Source: an uncultured Naasia sp. (lineage in GTDB: Bacteria; Actinomycetota; Actinomycetes; Actinomycetales; Microbacteriaceae). Taken from it: DNA of 64,000 bases. The notes below the pieces were generated by a model. The model was not told where the DNA came from and made no database searches. It was given only the letters and a program-made list of their open reading frames with translations. Of this stretch, positions 9,260 to 17,814 are shown one piece after another. The stretch covers positions 1 through 64,000 of the forward strand of contig CAJYYA010000007.1 in assembly GCA_913778905.1 (NCBI GenBank). The letters are read 5' to 3'. A program made the position numbers and the translations under genes. Every line of letters starts with the position of its first letter. Within the stretch, counting starts at the first letter, position 1.

Positions 9260-9640
9260 CTAGTCGGCCGGCACTGCACTCCCTGCGATCACCTTCCACC
9301 GGCCGTCAATGATCGACCAGTACCGGCGATAGATCAGTCGCCCCTCGATGCGTTGCCCGTGGTCGATCACCACGACGTCGACGAGCGAATCTACGTGACC
9401 GCGACCATCGTGTTCTCTCGTTCCTCGGTGCAGCTCAGAAAGGCGCTCAAACCGTGTGGCACCTGCCGCGTGAGCCTGCAAGTCCGCGTCTCGACCGATG
9501 AGAGTGCCATCCGGGAGCTCGAATACCAGACCCTCGTAGAGCAGCTGCCGGAGAGCCGTCGTGTCGCTCGACCTCATCGCGTCGTGCAGTGCGTTCTGCG
9601 CGTCATCGATGGACCTGCCGAGATCATCACCAGTTGTCAT
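9260..9640 (-). CDS. SnoaL-like / DUF4440 nuclear-transport-factor-2-fold protein
   Basis: A 126-residue protein with the compact cone-shaped NTF2-like pattern: an amphipathic first helix (residues 10-32), a short beta segment FELPDGTLIGR, then DVVVIDHGQRIEGRLIYRRYWSIIDGRWKVIAGS, which is the strand-rich end of DUF4440/SnoaL-like domains. Members bind small molecules or act as ketosteroid-isomerase-like enzymes; no function can be assigned. It is convergent with the acyl-CoA synthetase. Codon use is less GC-biased than the neighbours, which may point to later acquisition. Confidence 0.65.
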   Translation of the reverse strand: MTTGDDLGRSIDDAQNALHDAMRSSDTTALRQLLYEGLVFELPDGTLIGRDADLQAHAAGATRFERLSELHRGTREHDGRGHVDSLVDVVVIDHGQRIEGRLIYRRYWSIIDGRWKVIAGSAVPAD

Positions 9641-10091
9641 GCCATGAGGCTATGGGTGCCCGCGGACGTCGAGCGAAACCTTTTGATTTCGCAACATGCA
9701 GCGACCGACACTGTGGGATGGAGTCATCGTCGCCGGCGAGCATGATCGCGTACATCGCGGTGGCCGTGGGTGCGGCCCCTCCCGATCTAGCCGGCGCATC
9801 GGCGGAGCTCCGCTTCCTCCCGTTCCAGTAGGAAGCTCCCCCATACCCACACCTGGCGCGTCTCGCTGCGGTGGGTGGTGAACTCGACCTTGCGGACGGC
9901 GTCGGTATAGGCGGTCACGCGGCCCTCGATCGGGACGCTCGTCTGATCGACCCGAAACGGGATCCGCGCCACAACGGGCGGGCAACTGATCGTCGCAGTG
10001 ACCTTTCCCCACCCCGGCCGAGTGGAATCAAACGGGTTCGGCGTGCAGCACGGTGTGCGCGGTCGCGGCTGGGGTGAGGTCGCTTCGGTCC
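9641..10091. other. 450-base low-content stretch
   Basis: Between the DUF4440-like gene and the antiporter gene there is only one short candidate reading frame on the minus strand (9787-9972). Base composition is more mixed than in neighbouring genes. No repeat of the families seen elsewhere, no RNA gene and no clear terminator was found. It could be eroded accessory DNA. Confidence 0.4.
9787..9972 (-). CDS. Short hypothetical protein or C-terminal gene remnant
   Basis: A 61-residue reading frame with no recognised family. The predicted peptide alternates hydrophobic and charged residues in a beta-like way up to VWVWGSFLLEREEAELRRC. The same frame stays open upstream of the GTG at 9972, through residues such as GWGKVTATISCPPVV, into the 3-prime end of the antiporter gene, but no start codon with a ribosome site is visible there. 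This looks more like the end of a decayed gene than an intact small gene. Confidence 0.25.
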   Translation of the reverse strand: MARIPFRVDQTSVPIEGRVTAYTDAVRKVEFTTHRSETRQVWVWGSFLLEREEAELRRCAG

Positions 10092-11864
10092 TCAGCGACC
10101 GGTTTCACCCGGGGGCAATCTCGCCTCCGCCTCTGGGACGGTTCCGTTCGCGATCGCCTTCTCCTGCGGGCCCCGCGGTGGAGCGCCGAGCGGCCCGTCG
10201 GCCCGCATCTCGAGGCTGAGCTGGTCGGCGTCGAGGGTGGTGAGGAGCTGGTCGAGCACCTCGGCCGAGAACAGACCGTCGTCGCGGGCGTCGAGCAGGG
10301 CTGCACGCTGGGCGTCGAGAACCATCAGTCGGGCGGCGAGGCTCCGATCATCGGGCACTTCGGCGCGGGCCGCGGTGGTGACCTCGATCAGGAGTTGCTT
10401 GAGCCGCACTCGCTCGGCTTCGACATCCGCCGGGTCGGGCGTCGCGGGCTTGACGAGACGGACGACGGCTTTGACAGTGCCGCCCTGGACCAGGAGCGAG
10501 AGCGCCGCCACGAAGAAGGCGATCAGCACCAGGAGCTCGCGCTCGGGTGCCTCCAACGGCAGCGTCTGCGCAGCCGCGAGGGTGACCGCGCCGCGCATGC
10601 CCGCCCAGACGACGATGCTGCCCTCGCGCCATCCGAGCGGTGCTGCGAGGAAGTAGTCGACGTCCGCTCCGAATCGACGCAGTCGCGTCTGGAAGCGCTC
10701 GCGGTCGAAGCGGCGGCGGGCCACGGCCGCGATGGGGTGACGCAGAAGGCGGAGGAGACCGACCTTGCCGCGGCGCTGCTGACGGACCCGTTCCATGAAC
10801 TCGGCCACGGCCTCCGGATCGGACAGGCGGCTCTCCATGGAGGCGACCCGGTCCTTGATCGCCGCACCGCGGGCCGCTCGTCGGGACAGCGACGCCAGCA
10901 GCGGGGCCACGAACAGAGCGCGGATGACGAGGACGGCGAGGAGCCCCGTGACGGCGATCCCAGCGGCGCGCAGGACTCCCCCGCCGCTCTCCTCGACCCG
11001 GGTGACGATGCCGAACAGCTCGAGCCCCATGATGAGGAACACGGCGCCTTCGAGGACCAGCTCGATGGTGCGCCACACCTGCGCGTCGGACAGTCGGTGA
11101 CGTGCACCCAGCATGCGCGGCGCGTGCCGGCCGGTGACGATGCCGGCCACGACGGCCGCGACGAGCCCCGAGGCGCCCGCGAGCTCAGCGGGGATCGACG
11201 CCACGAACGGAACCGCGATCGAGATGACGGTGTTGACCGTCGAATCGGTGACGCGAGCGCGGAGCCGGAGGTTCAGGTGCCCGACCACCCACCCGATCGC
11301 GGACGCCACGACGATCGAGAAGACGAACTGCCAGGCGACCCCGCCGATGGAGACGGCCGCGGCGCCGGCGGCGATGGCGGCACGGAGCAGCACCAGAGCC
11401 GTCGCGTCGTTGAGGAGACTCTCGCCCTCGAGCATCGCGGTCACGCGTGGTGAGACGCCCAGACGTTTGACGATCGATGTCGCGACCGCGTCCGTCGGGC
11501 TGACGACCGCGCCGAGCGCGATGCCCCAGGCCAACCCGAGCCCGGGGATGAGGGCGGCGAAGAGCAGACCCATGAGCACCGCACTGATGACGACCAGGAG
11601 CACCGAGAGTCCGCTGATCGCGCCGAACTCGCGCCGGAACTCCATGCTCGGCATCGAGACCGCGGCCGAATAGAGAAGGGGCGGCAGGATCGCGGACAGG
11701 ATCAGCTCCGGCTCGACCTCGAAGGCGGGCACGAAGGGGAGGAAGCTGACGACGATCCCGAGTGGCACGAGGAGGAGCGGAGACGCGATGCCCACGCGCG
11801 GGCCGAGCGAGGCCGCCCCCGCGATCGTGAGCAGGGCGAGCACGGCGACGATGAGGATCTCCAC
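10092..11864 (-). CDS. Na+/H+ antiporter, CPA1 family
   Basis: A 590-residue membrane antiporter of the NhaP/CPA1 group. About twelve helices span residues 3-400, with the ion-site motifs SPTDAVA at 122-128 and EGESLLND at 146-153; the adjacent Asn-Asp pair is typical of the family. A long cytoplasmic tail, from about residue 480, is rich in charged helices and probably regulatory. It exchanges Na+ or K+ for H+ across the cytoplasmic membrane. The GTG start at 11864, preceded by GGGGAC, gives a first helix immediately; 56 further in-frame residues upstream lack membrane or domain character and were excluded. Confidence 0.88.
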   Translation of the reverse strand: MEILIVAVLALLTIAGAASLGPRVGIASPLLLVPLGIVVSFLPFVPAFEVEPELILSAILPPLLYSAAVSMPSMEFRREFGAISGLSVLLVVISAVLMGLLFAALIPGLGLAWGIALGAVVSPTDAVATSIVKRLGVSPRVTAMLEGESLLNDATALVLLRAAIAAGAAAVSIGGVAWQFVFSIVVASAIGWVVGHLNLRLRARVTDSTVNTVISIAVPFVASIPAELAGASGLVAAVVAGIVTGRHAPRMLGARHRLSDAQVWRTIELVLEGAVFLIMGLELFGIVTRVEESGGGVLRAAGIAVTGLLAVLVIRALFVAPLLASLSRRAARGAAIKDRVASMESRLSDPEAVAEFMERVRQQRRGKVGLLRLLRHPIAAVARRRFDRERFQTRLRRFGADVDYFLAAPLGWREGSIVVWAGMRGAVTLAAAQTLPLEAPERELLVLIAFFVAALSLLVQGGTVKAVVRLVKPATPDPADVEAERVRLKQLLIEVTTAARAEVPDDRSLAARLMVLDAQRAALLDARDDGLFSAEVLDQLLTTLDADQLSLEMRADGPLGAPPRGPQEKAIANGTVPEAEARLPPGETGR

Positions 11865-12059
11865 GTCCCCATTGTGGACGGCCCTCCGTGCGCTTCCGAA
11901 GCACAGACGCTCACCTTCGCTCATGCACGGGACGGACTCCCTGATCGCGCTCGGCATCGCCTGTGGGCTCGCGTCCGAACGGCCCCGAGGTCCGGGGACG
12001 CGCTTACCATCGAAGGCGAGTCGTCCGCGCATCTCGCCGGTCGAGACGAGGTGGTCACC

Positions 12060-13187
12060 ATGAACGACAGCTCATCCCCCAGGTCCTCGCGCAAGCGCTG
12101 GCTCCCGTTCGCGGTCGTCGCGCCGGCCGTACTCGTCGCCGCTGCCGTGGCCGTGCCCCTCTCCGCGGGCGCGGCACCATCGCTGCCCGAGAAGAGCGCA
12201 GCCGACATCCTGGCGTCCATCGCCGGCAGTTCGGGAGCCGTCTACTCGGGATCGGTCAGTCAGACCTCCTCCCTCGGCCTGCCCGAGATCCCGTCGACCG
12301 GATCCGGCGGGTCGGGCGGCGACGACCTGTCTGGCGCCCTCGAACTCCTCACCGGCTCGCACGATCTCCGGGTGTTCGTCGGCGGCCCCGAGAGGAGCCG
12401 CGTGCAGGTGCTCGACACCTTCGCGGAGCGCAACATCATCCGCGACGGAGACGACGTCTGGACCTACGACTCGAAGTCAAACGAGGCCACGCACGTGAGC
12501 CTCGCCGATCACGAGGGGTCGGGCTCCGACGATGCGGGCACTCCCCCGACGCCGGTCGACGTCGCGAACCGTCTCCTCACCTCGGTCGATCGCACGAGCG
12601 ATGTGGCTGTCGACGAGAACGTCCGCATCGCCGGCCGTTCCGCCTACCGCGTGACGATCACACCGAGGACCGACGCGACCCTCGTCGGTTCGGCGTCCAT
12701 CTCCGTCGATGCGGAGACCGGACTCCCCCTGAGCGTCGAGATCGACGCGCGCGGTCAGAACGATCCCGCTTTCGAAGTGACGTTCACGTCGATCGACTTC
12801 TCCGCCCCCGACGCCGGGCTCTTCGCCTTCAGTCCTCCGGCGGGAGCGACGGTCGACGAGATCGACCCGACGAAGCTCCGCCACGACGGCTCGTCGCTGT
12901 CGGACGAGCCGGAACTCACCGCGCCGACCACGACGGGCGAAGGCTGGGCCACCATCGCCGAGATCCCCGCCGCCAAGTGGGCCGCCCAGCTCGACGCGTC
13001 GGAAGCATCTCCCGACGGCGGGAGCGGACCCGGCGACGCGACCGGCATGCTCGACGAACTGACGACCCCGGTCGCGGGCGGCCGCGCCCTTCAGACAGCG
13101 CTCGTGTCGGTGCTCCTTACGGACGACGGCCGCGTCCTGGTCGGCGCGGTCCCCGTCGACGCACTCGTCGCGGCCGCAACGAGGTAG
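12060..13187 (+). CDS. Secreted LolA-like / lipoprotein-sorting family protein
   Basis: A 375-residue exported protein. Residues 1-13 are basic and 14-38 hydrophobic, ending AGAAPS, a plausible Sec signal with cleavage near residue 39; no lipobox cysteine is present. The mature part (FVGGPERSRVQVLDTFAERNIIRDGDDVWTYDS and later RVTITPRTDATLVG) resembles the outer-membrane lipoprotein-sorting/LolA-like beta-barrel fold found in actinobacteria beside ABC exporters. ATG 12060 is preceded by GAGGTGGTC. The gene directly precedes an ABC ATPase and permease, so the three probably form one operon. The ligand is unknown. Confidence 0.75.
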   Translation: MNDSSSPRSSRKRWLPFAVVAPAVLVAAAVAVPLSAGAAPSLPEKSAADILASIAGSSGAVYSGSVSQTSSLGLPEIPSTGSGGSGGDDLSGALELLTGSHDLRVFVGGPERSRVQVLDTFAERNIIRDGDDVWTYDSKSNEATHVSLADHEGSGSDDAGTPPTPVDVANRLLTSVDRTSDVAVDENVRIAGRSAYRVTITPRTDATLVGSASISVDAETGLPLSVEIDARGQNDPAFEVTFTSIDFSAPDAGLFAFSPPAGATVDEIDPTKLRHDGSSLSDEPELTAPTTTGEGWATIAEIPAAKWAAQLDASEASPDGGSGPGDATGMLDELTTPVAGGRALQTALVSVLLTDDGRVLVGAVPVDALVAAATR

Positions 13188-13189
13188 CG

Positions 13190-14164
13190 ATCGCCATCAG
13201 CAGGGCCGGATCGCTCGCGACGGGTGATCCGGCCATCGAAACCGCCGGGCTCACCAAGCGATTCGGCTCGAAGATCGCGGTCGATTCCCTCGATCTGAGC
13301 GTTCCGGCCGGATCGGTCTACGGCTTCCTCGGACCGAACGGATCGGGCAAGACGACCACCATCCGGATGCTGCTCGGGCTCACCTCCGCCACGAGCGGGA
13401 GGATCCAGCTCCTCGGTCAGGCGATGCCCGCGCACCTGTCGGACATCCTCCCCGCGGTCGGAGCACTCGTGGAGGGACCGGCGTTCTACCCGTTCCTCTC
13501 CGGTCGGGCGAACCTGCACCGCCTCGACTCCGCCGATCCCGGTGGCCGCGCCGAGACGCGCCGGGCTCGTGTCTCCGACGCCCTCGACCGTGTCGGGCTC
13601 GGTCATGCCGCCGATAAGAGGGCCCACGCCTACTCGCTGGGCATGAAGCAACGTCTCGGCCTCGCCGGCGCCCTCCTCACGCCGCGTCGTCTTCTCATCC
13701 TCGACGAGCCGAGCAACGGCCTCGACCCGCAGGGCACTCGCGAGGTCCGCTCGCTCATCACCTCCCTCGCCCACGACGGGACCACGGTGTTCGTCTCGAG
13801 TCACCTGCTGAGCGAGATCGAGCAGATGTGCACGCACGCAGCCGTGATGAGCGCAGGGCGGATGGTCGCCTCGGGACGCCTCGACGACCTTCGGGGAGCC
13901 GCGGCGAGCCGGGTGGTGGTGACGACGCCCGACGTCGAGGAGGCACGGCAGGTCCTCGAGCGACTCGGGGTCTCGACCGATGCGATGGCACCATCGATCG
14001 ATCAGGTCGCGGGGGCGGTCACCGAGGCGTCGGCCGAGGCCGAGCGGATCGTCGCCGAACTCGTCGCCGCCGGTGTGTGCGTGCGCGGCTTCGAAGTCGC
14101 ACGCACCTCGCTCGAGGACCGTTTCGTCGCGCTCACCGGGGAGGGCTTCGATGTCGCTCGATGA
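13190..14164 (+). CDS. ABC exporter ATP-binding protein, start codon unclear
   Basis: About 324 residues of a CcmA/DrrA-type ATPase. Walker A is GPNGSGKTT at residues 48-56 when counted from 13190, the signature is YSLGMKQ at 148-154 and Walker B is LLILDEP at 168-174, followed by an H-loop SSHLLSE. It should energise the permease encoded just downstream. No ATG, GTG or TTG lies in frame between the preceding stop and Walker A. The best candidate is ATC at 13190, two bases after the upstream TAG and five bases after GAGG. The given start is therefore a best guess; a non-canonical start or a sequence error are both possible. Confidence 0.8.
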   Translation: MAISRAGSLATGDPAIETAGLTKRFGSKIAVDSLDLSVPAGSVYGFLGPNGSGKTTTIRMLLGLTSATSGRIQLLGQAMPAHLSDILPAVGALVEGPAFYPFLSGRANLHRLDSADPGGRAETRRARVSDALDRVGLGHAADKRAHAYSLGMKQRLGLAGALLTPRRLLILDEPSNGLDPQGTREVRSLITSLAHDGTTVFVSSHLLSEIEQMCTHAAVMSAGRMVASGRLDDLRGAAASRVVVTTPDVEEARQVLERLGVSTDAMAPSIDQVAGAVTEASAEAERIVAELVAAGVCVRGFEVARTSLEDRFVALTGEGFDVAR

Positions 14165-15029
14165 CCGCACCTCCGCTCCTGCGGTCGCCACCGGCCGGTC
14201 CAACTCGGTCGCGCGTTTCTGGAATCTTTTCCGCTCCGAAATCCGGGTGCTGTTCCGCAGGGGCCGCACGATCGCGATGCTGGCGGCACTCGCCGCCGTG
14301 CCGGTCCTCATCGCGATTGCGATCCGGCTGTCGTCATCGGGCGGCGGTGGCGGAGGCGGCCCGGCCTTCCTCGCCCGCATCACCGAGAACGGCCTGTTCG
14401 TGTCCCTGACGGGTCTCGCCGTGGCGATCCCCCTCTTCCTGCCGCTCACGGTCGGGGTGGTCGCCGGCGACACCATCGCGGGCGAAGCCAATCTCGGCAC
14501 ACTGCGCTACCTGCTCATCTCGCCCGCGGGCCGGATCCGTCTGCTGCTGGTCAAGTTCGCCGGCGCCGCCGTGTTCTGCGCGGCCGCGACCCTCGTCATC
14601 GTGCTCGCGGGAGCCGCCATCGGGGCGGCGCTGTTCCCGATCGGGCCGGTGACGCTGCTGTCCGGCGACACCGTCGGGATCGGCGACTATGCGATCCGCG
14701 CGCTCCTCATGGCCGCATACGTGACCATCTCGATGCTCGGACTCAGCGCCATCGGCCTCTTCATCTCGACGCTGACGACGGTGCCGGTGGGGGCGATGGC
14801 GACGACCGTCGTGCTGGCCGCTCTGGCGCAGATCCTCGGCGCGATTCCGCAGCTCGACTGGCTGCACCCGTTCCTGTTCAGCGATCGCTGGCTCGGATTC
14901 GCCGACATCATGCGGCAGCCGATCGCGTGGCAGTCGTTCCAGGACAACACCCTGACCCAGGCGGTGTACATCGTCGTCTTCGGGGGCGCCGCGATGCTGC
15001 GGTTCCGGTCGAAGGACGTCCTCAGCTGA
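14151..15029 (+). CDS. ABC exporter permease
   Basis: A 292-residue ABC-2-type membrane protein with about six helices. After a cytoplasmic N-terminus and first helix comes a glycine-rich loop (residues 62-71), then a long alternation of hydrophobic segments with the sequence AGDTIAGEANLGTLRYLLISP, a hallmark of ABC-2 permeases where the coupling helix meets the ATPase. ATG 14151 follows GGGGAGGG and overlaps the ATPase gene by 14 bases, so the pair is translationally coupled. The substrate is unknown; context with a secreted LolA-like protein suggests a lipid-like or peptide cargo, which is inference. Confidence 0.85.
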   Translation: MSLDDRTSAPAVATGRSNSVARFWNLFRSEIRVLFRRGRTIAMLAALAAVPVLIAIAIRLSSSGGGGGGGPAFLARITENGLFVSLTGLAVAIPLFLPLTVGVVAGDTIAGEANLGTLRYLLISPAGRIRLLLVKFAGAAVFCAAATLVIVLAGAAIGAALFPIGPVTLLSGDTVGIGDYAIRALLMAAYVTISMLGLSAIGLFISTLTTVPVGAMATTVVLAALAQILGAIPQLDWLHPFLFSDRWLGFADIMRQPIAWQSFQDNTLTQAVYIVVFGGAAMLRFRSKDVLS

Positions 15030-16128
15030 TCCGGATCCCGGACGCCTCCGCGATCCGGACGAGGCCGTCGAGACCGAACGCGTCCACGGGGCCGAGCGCA
15101 CCTACCGATGTGATCCCGCCCTGTGCAGCCGCCGCGGCGCCACGCGCGAGCAACGCCGCCGTCATGGCGTAGGGCTCGGGCCCGTCGATGCGCGACTGGG
15201 CGAGCCGTGTGCCCCACCGATCGAACACCTCCGCTACGACGACGGTGGAGATCGCACCGAGCTTTTCTGCATCCGGAGCCTCGGGAACGCGGTCGGCCAC
15301 GAGCGAGCCGAGCCGTCCTGCGAGTCGGCCGGCTCCCGGGACCCTGGCCGCGGCGCCGAGCAATGGGGCCGCCGTCGACGCGACCGCGGACGCGCCGCCG
15401 AGCCAACCGAGGAAGACATCGACCTGCGCGAGCTGCGGGGCGTAGCGCGGGAGTCCGAACTGCTCGGACCCGCCGATGCTGATCGCGGTTCGCGCCCTGC
15501 CGTCGACCTCGAAATCCCGGCGACGCACGCCCGCGGTCTCCTCGCGCAGAGCACCGTCGGAGAAGCGGTACCCGGGTGCCAGCGCCATTCCCGCGATCGA
15601 ACGGACCGTACCCCGGCTGGCGCCACCTCGCGCGTCACCGTCGAGGAAGTAGCCGATCTGCACGGCGGAGGCCTCCCGGGTGGCGCCTGCCGCTGCGCGC
15701 AGGGCCAGTGCACCGGTGAGATTGCCGGGCAGCCAATCGTGACCGAACGCGGGGACGAGGGCGGCACCGGTCCGCTCCGCTCGTGCTCCGTAGCGCTCGA
15801 ACACGTCACGGATGTAGGGGCTCTCCCCCGTCGAATCGAGGTAGACCGCGCCTGCGTCGATGACCGCACGGACGACGGGGCCGCCCAACTCGGAGAACGG
15901 GCCCGCGGTGTCGACCACTACGTCGCCGGGCCGGATCGCCTCGCCGAGACGGGCGGCATCGACGACGTCGACGATGTCCGTCTCCAACCCGCCCGTTTGG
16001 GCACTGAGGATCCGGAGTCTCGAGGCATTCCGACCGGCGAGCACGGGCGTGAGTCCGGCGGCGACCATGGCATGGGCGGTGCGGGTGCCTGTGTACCCGG
16101 TGGCGCCCAGCAGCACGATGCGACGCAT
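15022..16128 (-). CDS. Saccharopine-dehydrogenase-like NADP-binding protein
   Basis: A 368-residue protein whose first 130 residues form a Rossmann domain with the dinucleotide motif LLGATGYTG at residues 6-14. The remainder matches the saccharopine dehydrogenase/trans-acting enoyl reductase group, which carries out NADPH-linked reductions, often in lipid metabolism. The substrate is not predictable. The gene is convergent with the ABC permease, overlapping it by eight bases, and its start overlaps the stop of the upstream SDR gene by one base (TGATG), so the two minus-strand oxidoreductases are probably co-translated. Confidence 0.78.
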   Translation of the reverse strand: MRRIVLLGATGYTGTRTAHAMVAAGLTPVLAGRNASRLRILSAQTGGLETDIVDVVDAARLGEAIRPGDVVVDTAGPFSELGGPVVRAVIDAGAVYLDSTGESPYIRDVFERYGARAERTGAALVPAFGHDWLPGNLTGALALRAAAGATREASAVQIGYFLDGDARGGASRGTVRSIAGMALAPGYRFSDGALREETAGVRRRDFEVDGRARTAISIGGSEQFGLPRYAPQLAQVDVFLGWLGGASAVASTAAPLLGAAARVPGAGRLAGRLGSLVADRVPEAPDAEKLGAISTVVVAEVFDRWGTRLAQSRIDGPEPYAMTAALLARGAAAAAQGGITSVGALGPVDAFGLDGLVRIAEASGIRIS

Positions 16129-17177
16129 CAGAGACGCCCCGTCCCATCCGGTGACATCCGGCCGGGATCGGCCCCGGTCGAGCCGGTCCGGTCGGGCTCG
16201 AAGACGGTGGCGGGCGGCAGATCCGGGTAGACGACCTCAGTCAGTGCTTCGCTCACCTCCCAGAGACGGAGCGCGACGCGATCGTCGTAGGCGCGGGACG
16301 ATCGGGCAGCGCGGGCGGGACCGCCCCGGGCTTCGCCGAAGCCGTCGGGACCGAAGTACTCGCCGCCGAGCACGTCGGGCATCGTGGCGGCGTAGAGGAT
16401 CGGGAGCGAGCCGGCGACGTCGCTCTGGAAGACGGCCTTGCTCACTCTGTCGACGATCGAGGCGACGCGCGTGTTGGATCCCGCGAGGCCCTGGGTGAGG
16501 TTGGTCGCCGATCCGCCCGGGTGGGCGGCGGCTACGAGGATCGGGTCGCTTGACGCGCGCACCCGGCGGTCGAACTCCCGCGCCCAGAGGAGGTTCGCGA
16601 GCTTGCTCTGTCCGTAAGCCCGCCACCGGTCGTAGCGCTGCACGCCCTGCAGGTCGTCGAAGTCGATGCGCCCCATCCGATGCGCGAGGCTCGAGACGGT
16701 CACGACGCGCGCGGCGGTCGAGCGGCGCAGAGCGGGCAGCAGGAGCCCCGCGAGGGCGAAGTGACCGAGGTGATTGGTGCCGAGCTGGCGCTCGAAGCCG
16801 TCTGCGGTGCGTCCGAAAGGCACCGCCATGACCCCCGCGTTGGCGATGAGCAGGTCGAGTGGCTCGTCCCACCCCTCGGCGAACGATCGCACCGAGGACA
16901 GGTCGGCGAGATCGAGCAGGCGGAGGTCGACGAAGCGGGACCCGCTCTCATCCCGCACCCGGTCGAGGGCGGCGAGACCTCGGGCCTCGTCACGGCAGGC
17001 GAGGGTGACGCGGACTCCACGACGGGCCAGCGCGATCGACTCCTGCAGACCGAGACCGCTGTTCGCGCCGGTGACGATGGCGCGGCGCCCTGTCAGGTCG
17101 GGCGCGTCGTCGATGCTCCAGCGGTCGGCCGCAGATGAGGTCGAAGAAGTGGGGTTCTCGTCGTTCACCCGACTCAC
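16128..17177 (-). CDS. Short-chain dehydrogenase (retinol-dehydrogenase-like)
   Basis: A 349-residue SDR. The cofactor motif TGANSGLG is at residues 36-43, the structural NAG at 113-115, the catalytic serine in VSS at 161-163 and YxxxK at 188-192. An N-terminal extension of about 25 polar residues and a long C-terminal tail make it longer than a classical 250-residue SDR, as is common in WW-oxidoreductase-like relatives. It probably reduces or oxidises a hydrophobic alcohol or ketone. It is the first gene of a two-gene unit with the saccharopine-dehydrogenase-like protein. Confidence 0.85.
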   Translation of the reverse strand: MSRVNDENPTSSTSSAADRWSIDDAPDLTGRRAIVTGANSGLGLQESIALARRGVRVTLACRDEARGLAALDRVRDESGSRFVDLRLLDLADLSSVRSFAEGWDEPLDLLIANAGVMAVPFGRTADGFERQLGTNHLGHFALAGLLLPALRRSTAARVVTVSSLAHRMGRIDFDDLQGVQRYDRWRAYGQSKLANLLWAREFDRRVRASSDPILVAAAHPGGSATNLTQGLAGSNTRVASIVDRVSKAVFQSDVAGSLPILYAATMPDVLGGEYFGPDGFGEARGGPARAARSSRAYDDRVALRLWEVSEALTEVVYPDLPPATVFEPDRTGSTGADPGRMSPDGTGRL

Positions 17178-17249
17178 GGTAGGCGCGCAGGCTGAGGACG
17201 CCTCGTGAGCTGTCCCCGAAGCGGTGAAGGTTGCGGGGACTGTTGCACG

Positions 17250-17663
17250 TCAGTCGATGAGGTCGCCATCGAGATAGACCCAGGCCCCGTCGACTCGCGT
17301 GAATCTGCTGCGCTCGTGCAGGGAGTCGACACCGGTTCCGTCGCGGAAGGCGGCGCGGAATTCGACGATCCCAGCGTCGTCGCGCTCCCCTCCCGCCACG
17401 GTGTCCACGATCTGGAGTCGTCGCCACACCAGGTCGTGGTCGAACTCCACGTGCAGCGGGCGGGTGCTCGGATGCCAGCTCCGGAGGAGGTAGGCGTCGT
17501 CTTCGAGGACGAAGGCCGAATAGCGCGAACGCATCAACCGTTCCGCGGTCGGGGCTGCGCCGCCCGAGTGCAAAGGGCCGCAGCAGTCGCCGTAGCCCCG
17601 CTTCGATCCGCAGGGGCAGAGTGCATCGGCAGCCACGCTGTTCCGGCTCGTCGGTTCGCTCAC
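17250..17663 (-). CDS. YchJ-family SEC-C motif protein
   Basis: A 137-residue protein of the UPF0225/YchJ family. The N-terminus carries the SEC-C-like metal motif CPCGS...GDCCG with cysteines at residues 16, 18, 27 and 28, followed by an NTF2-like fold that begins AERLMRSRYSAFV. The function of the family is not established; the metal site probably binds zinc. GTG 17663 is chosen because GGAGGATGGGG precedes it at good spacing and it starts just ahead of the SEC-C motif. It diverges from the NYN-domain gene. Confidence 0.82.
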   Translation of the reverse strand: MSEPTSRNSVAADALCPCGSKRGYGDCCGPLHSGGAAPTAERLMRSRYSAFVLEDDAYLLRSWHPSTRPLHVEFDHDLVWRRLQIVDTVAGGERDDAGIVEFRAAFRDGTGVDSLHERSRFTRVDGAWVYLDGDLID

Positions 17664-17814
17664 GTCCCCATCCTCCCCCGCGTGCCCGGCACGGATTCGC
17701 CCTCGTGGCTCGCCGCCGCCCGGGAGGCTTTGCCAGACTGGACACGACCGCCCGCACCGTGCGCCGGCCGTTCGCGATGAACCGGCGCCCGAGCGCTGCC
17801 CCTGGAGGCCCGAC

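Noticed and set aside
9990-10070. Possible tRNA fragment (GTTCG motif near 10033)
   Set aside because: No cloverleaf, anticodon stem or CCA-compatible acceptor stem can be drawn.
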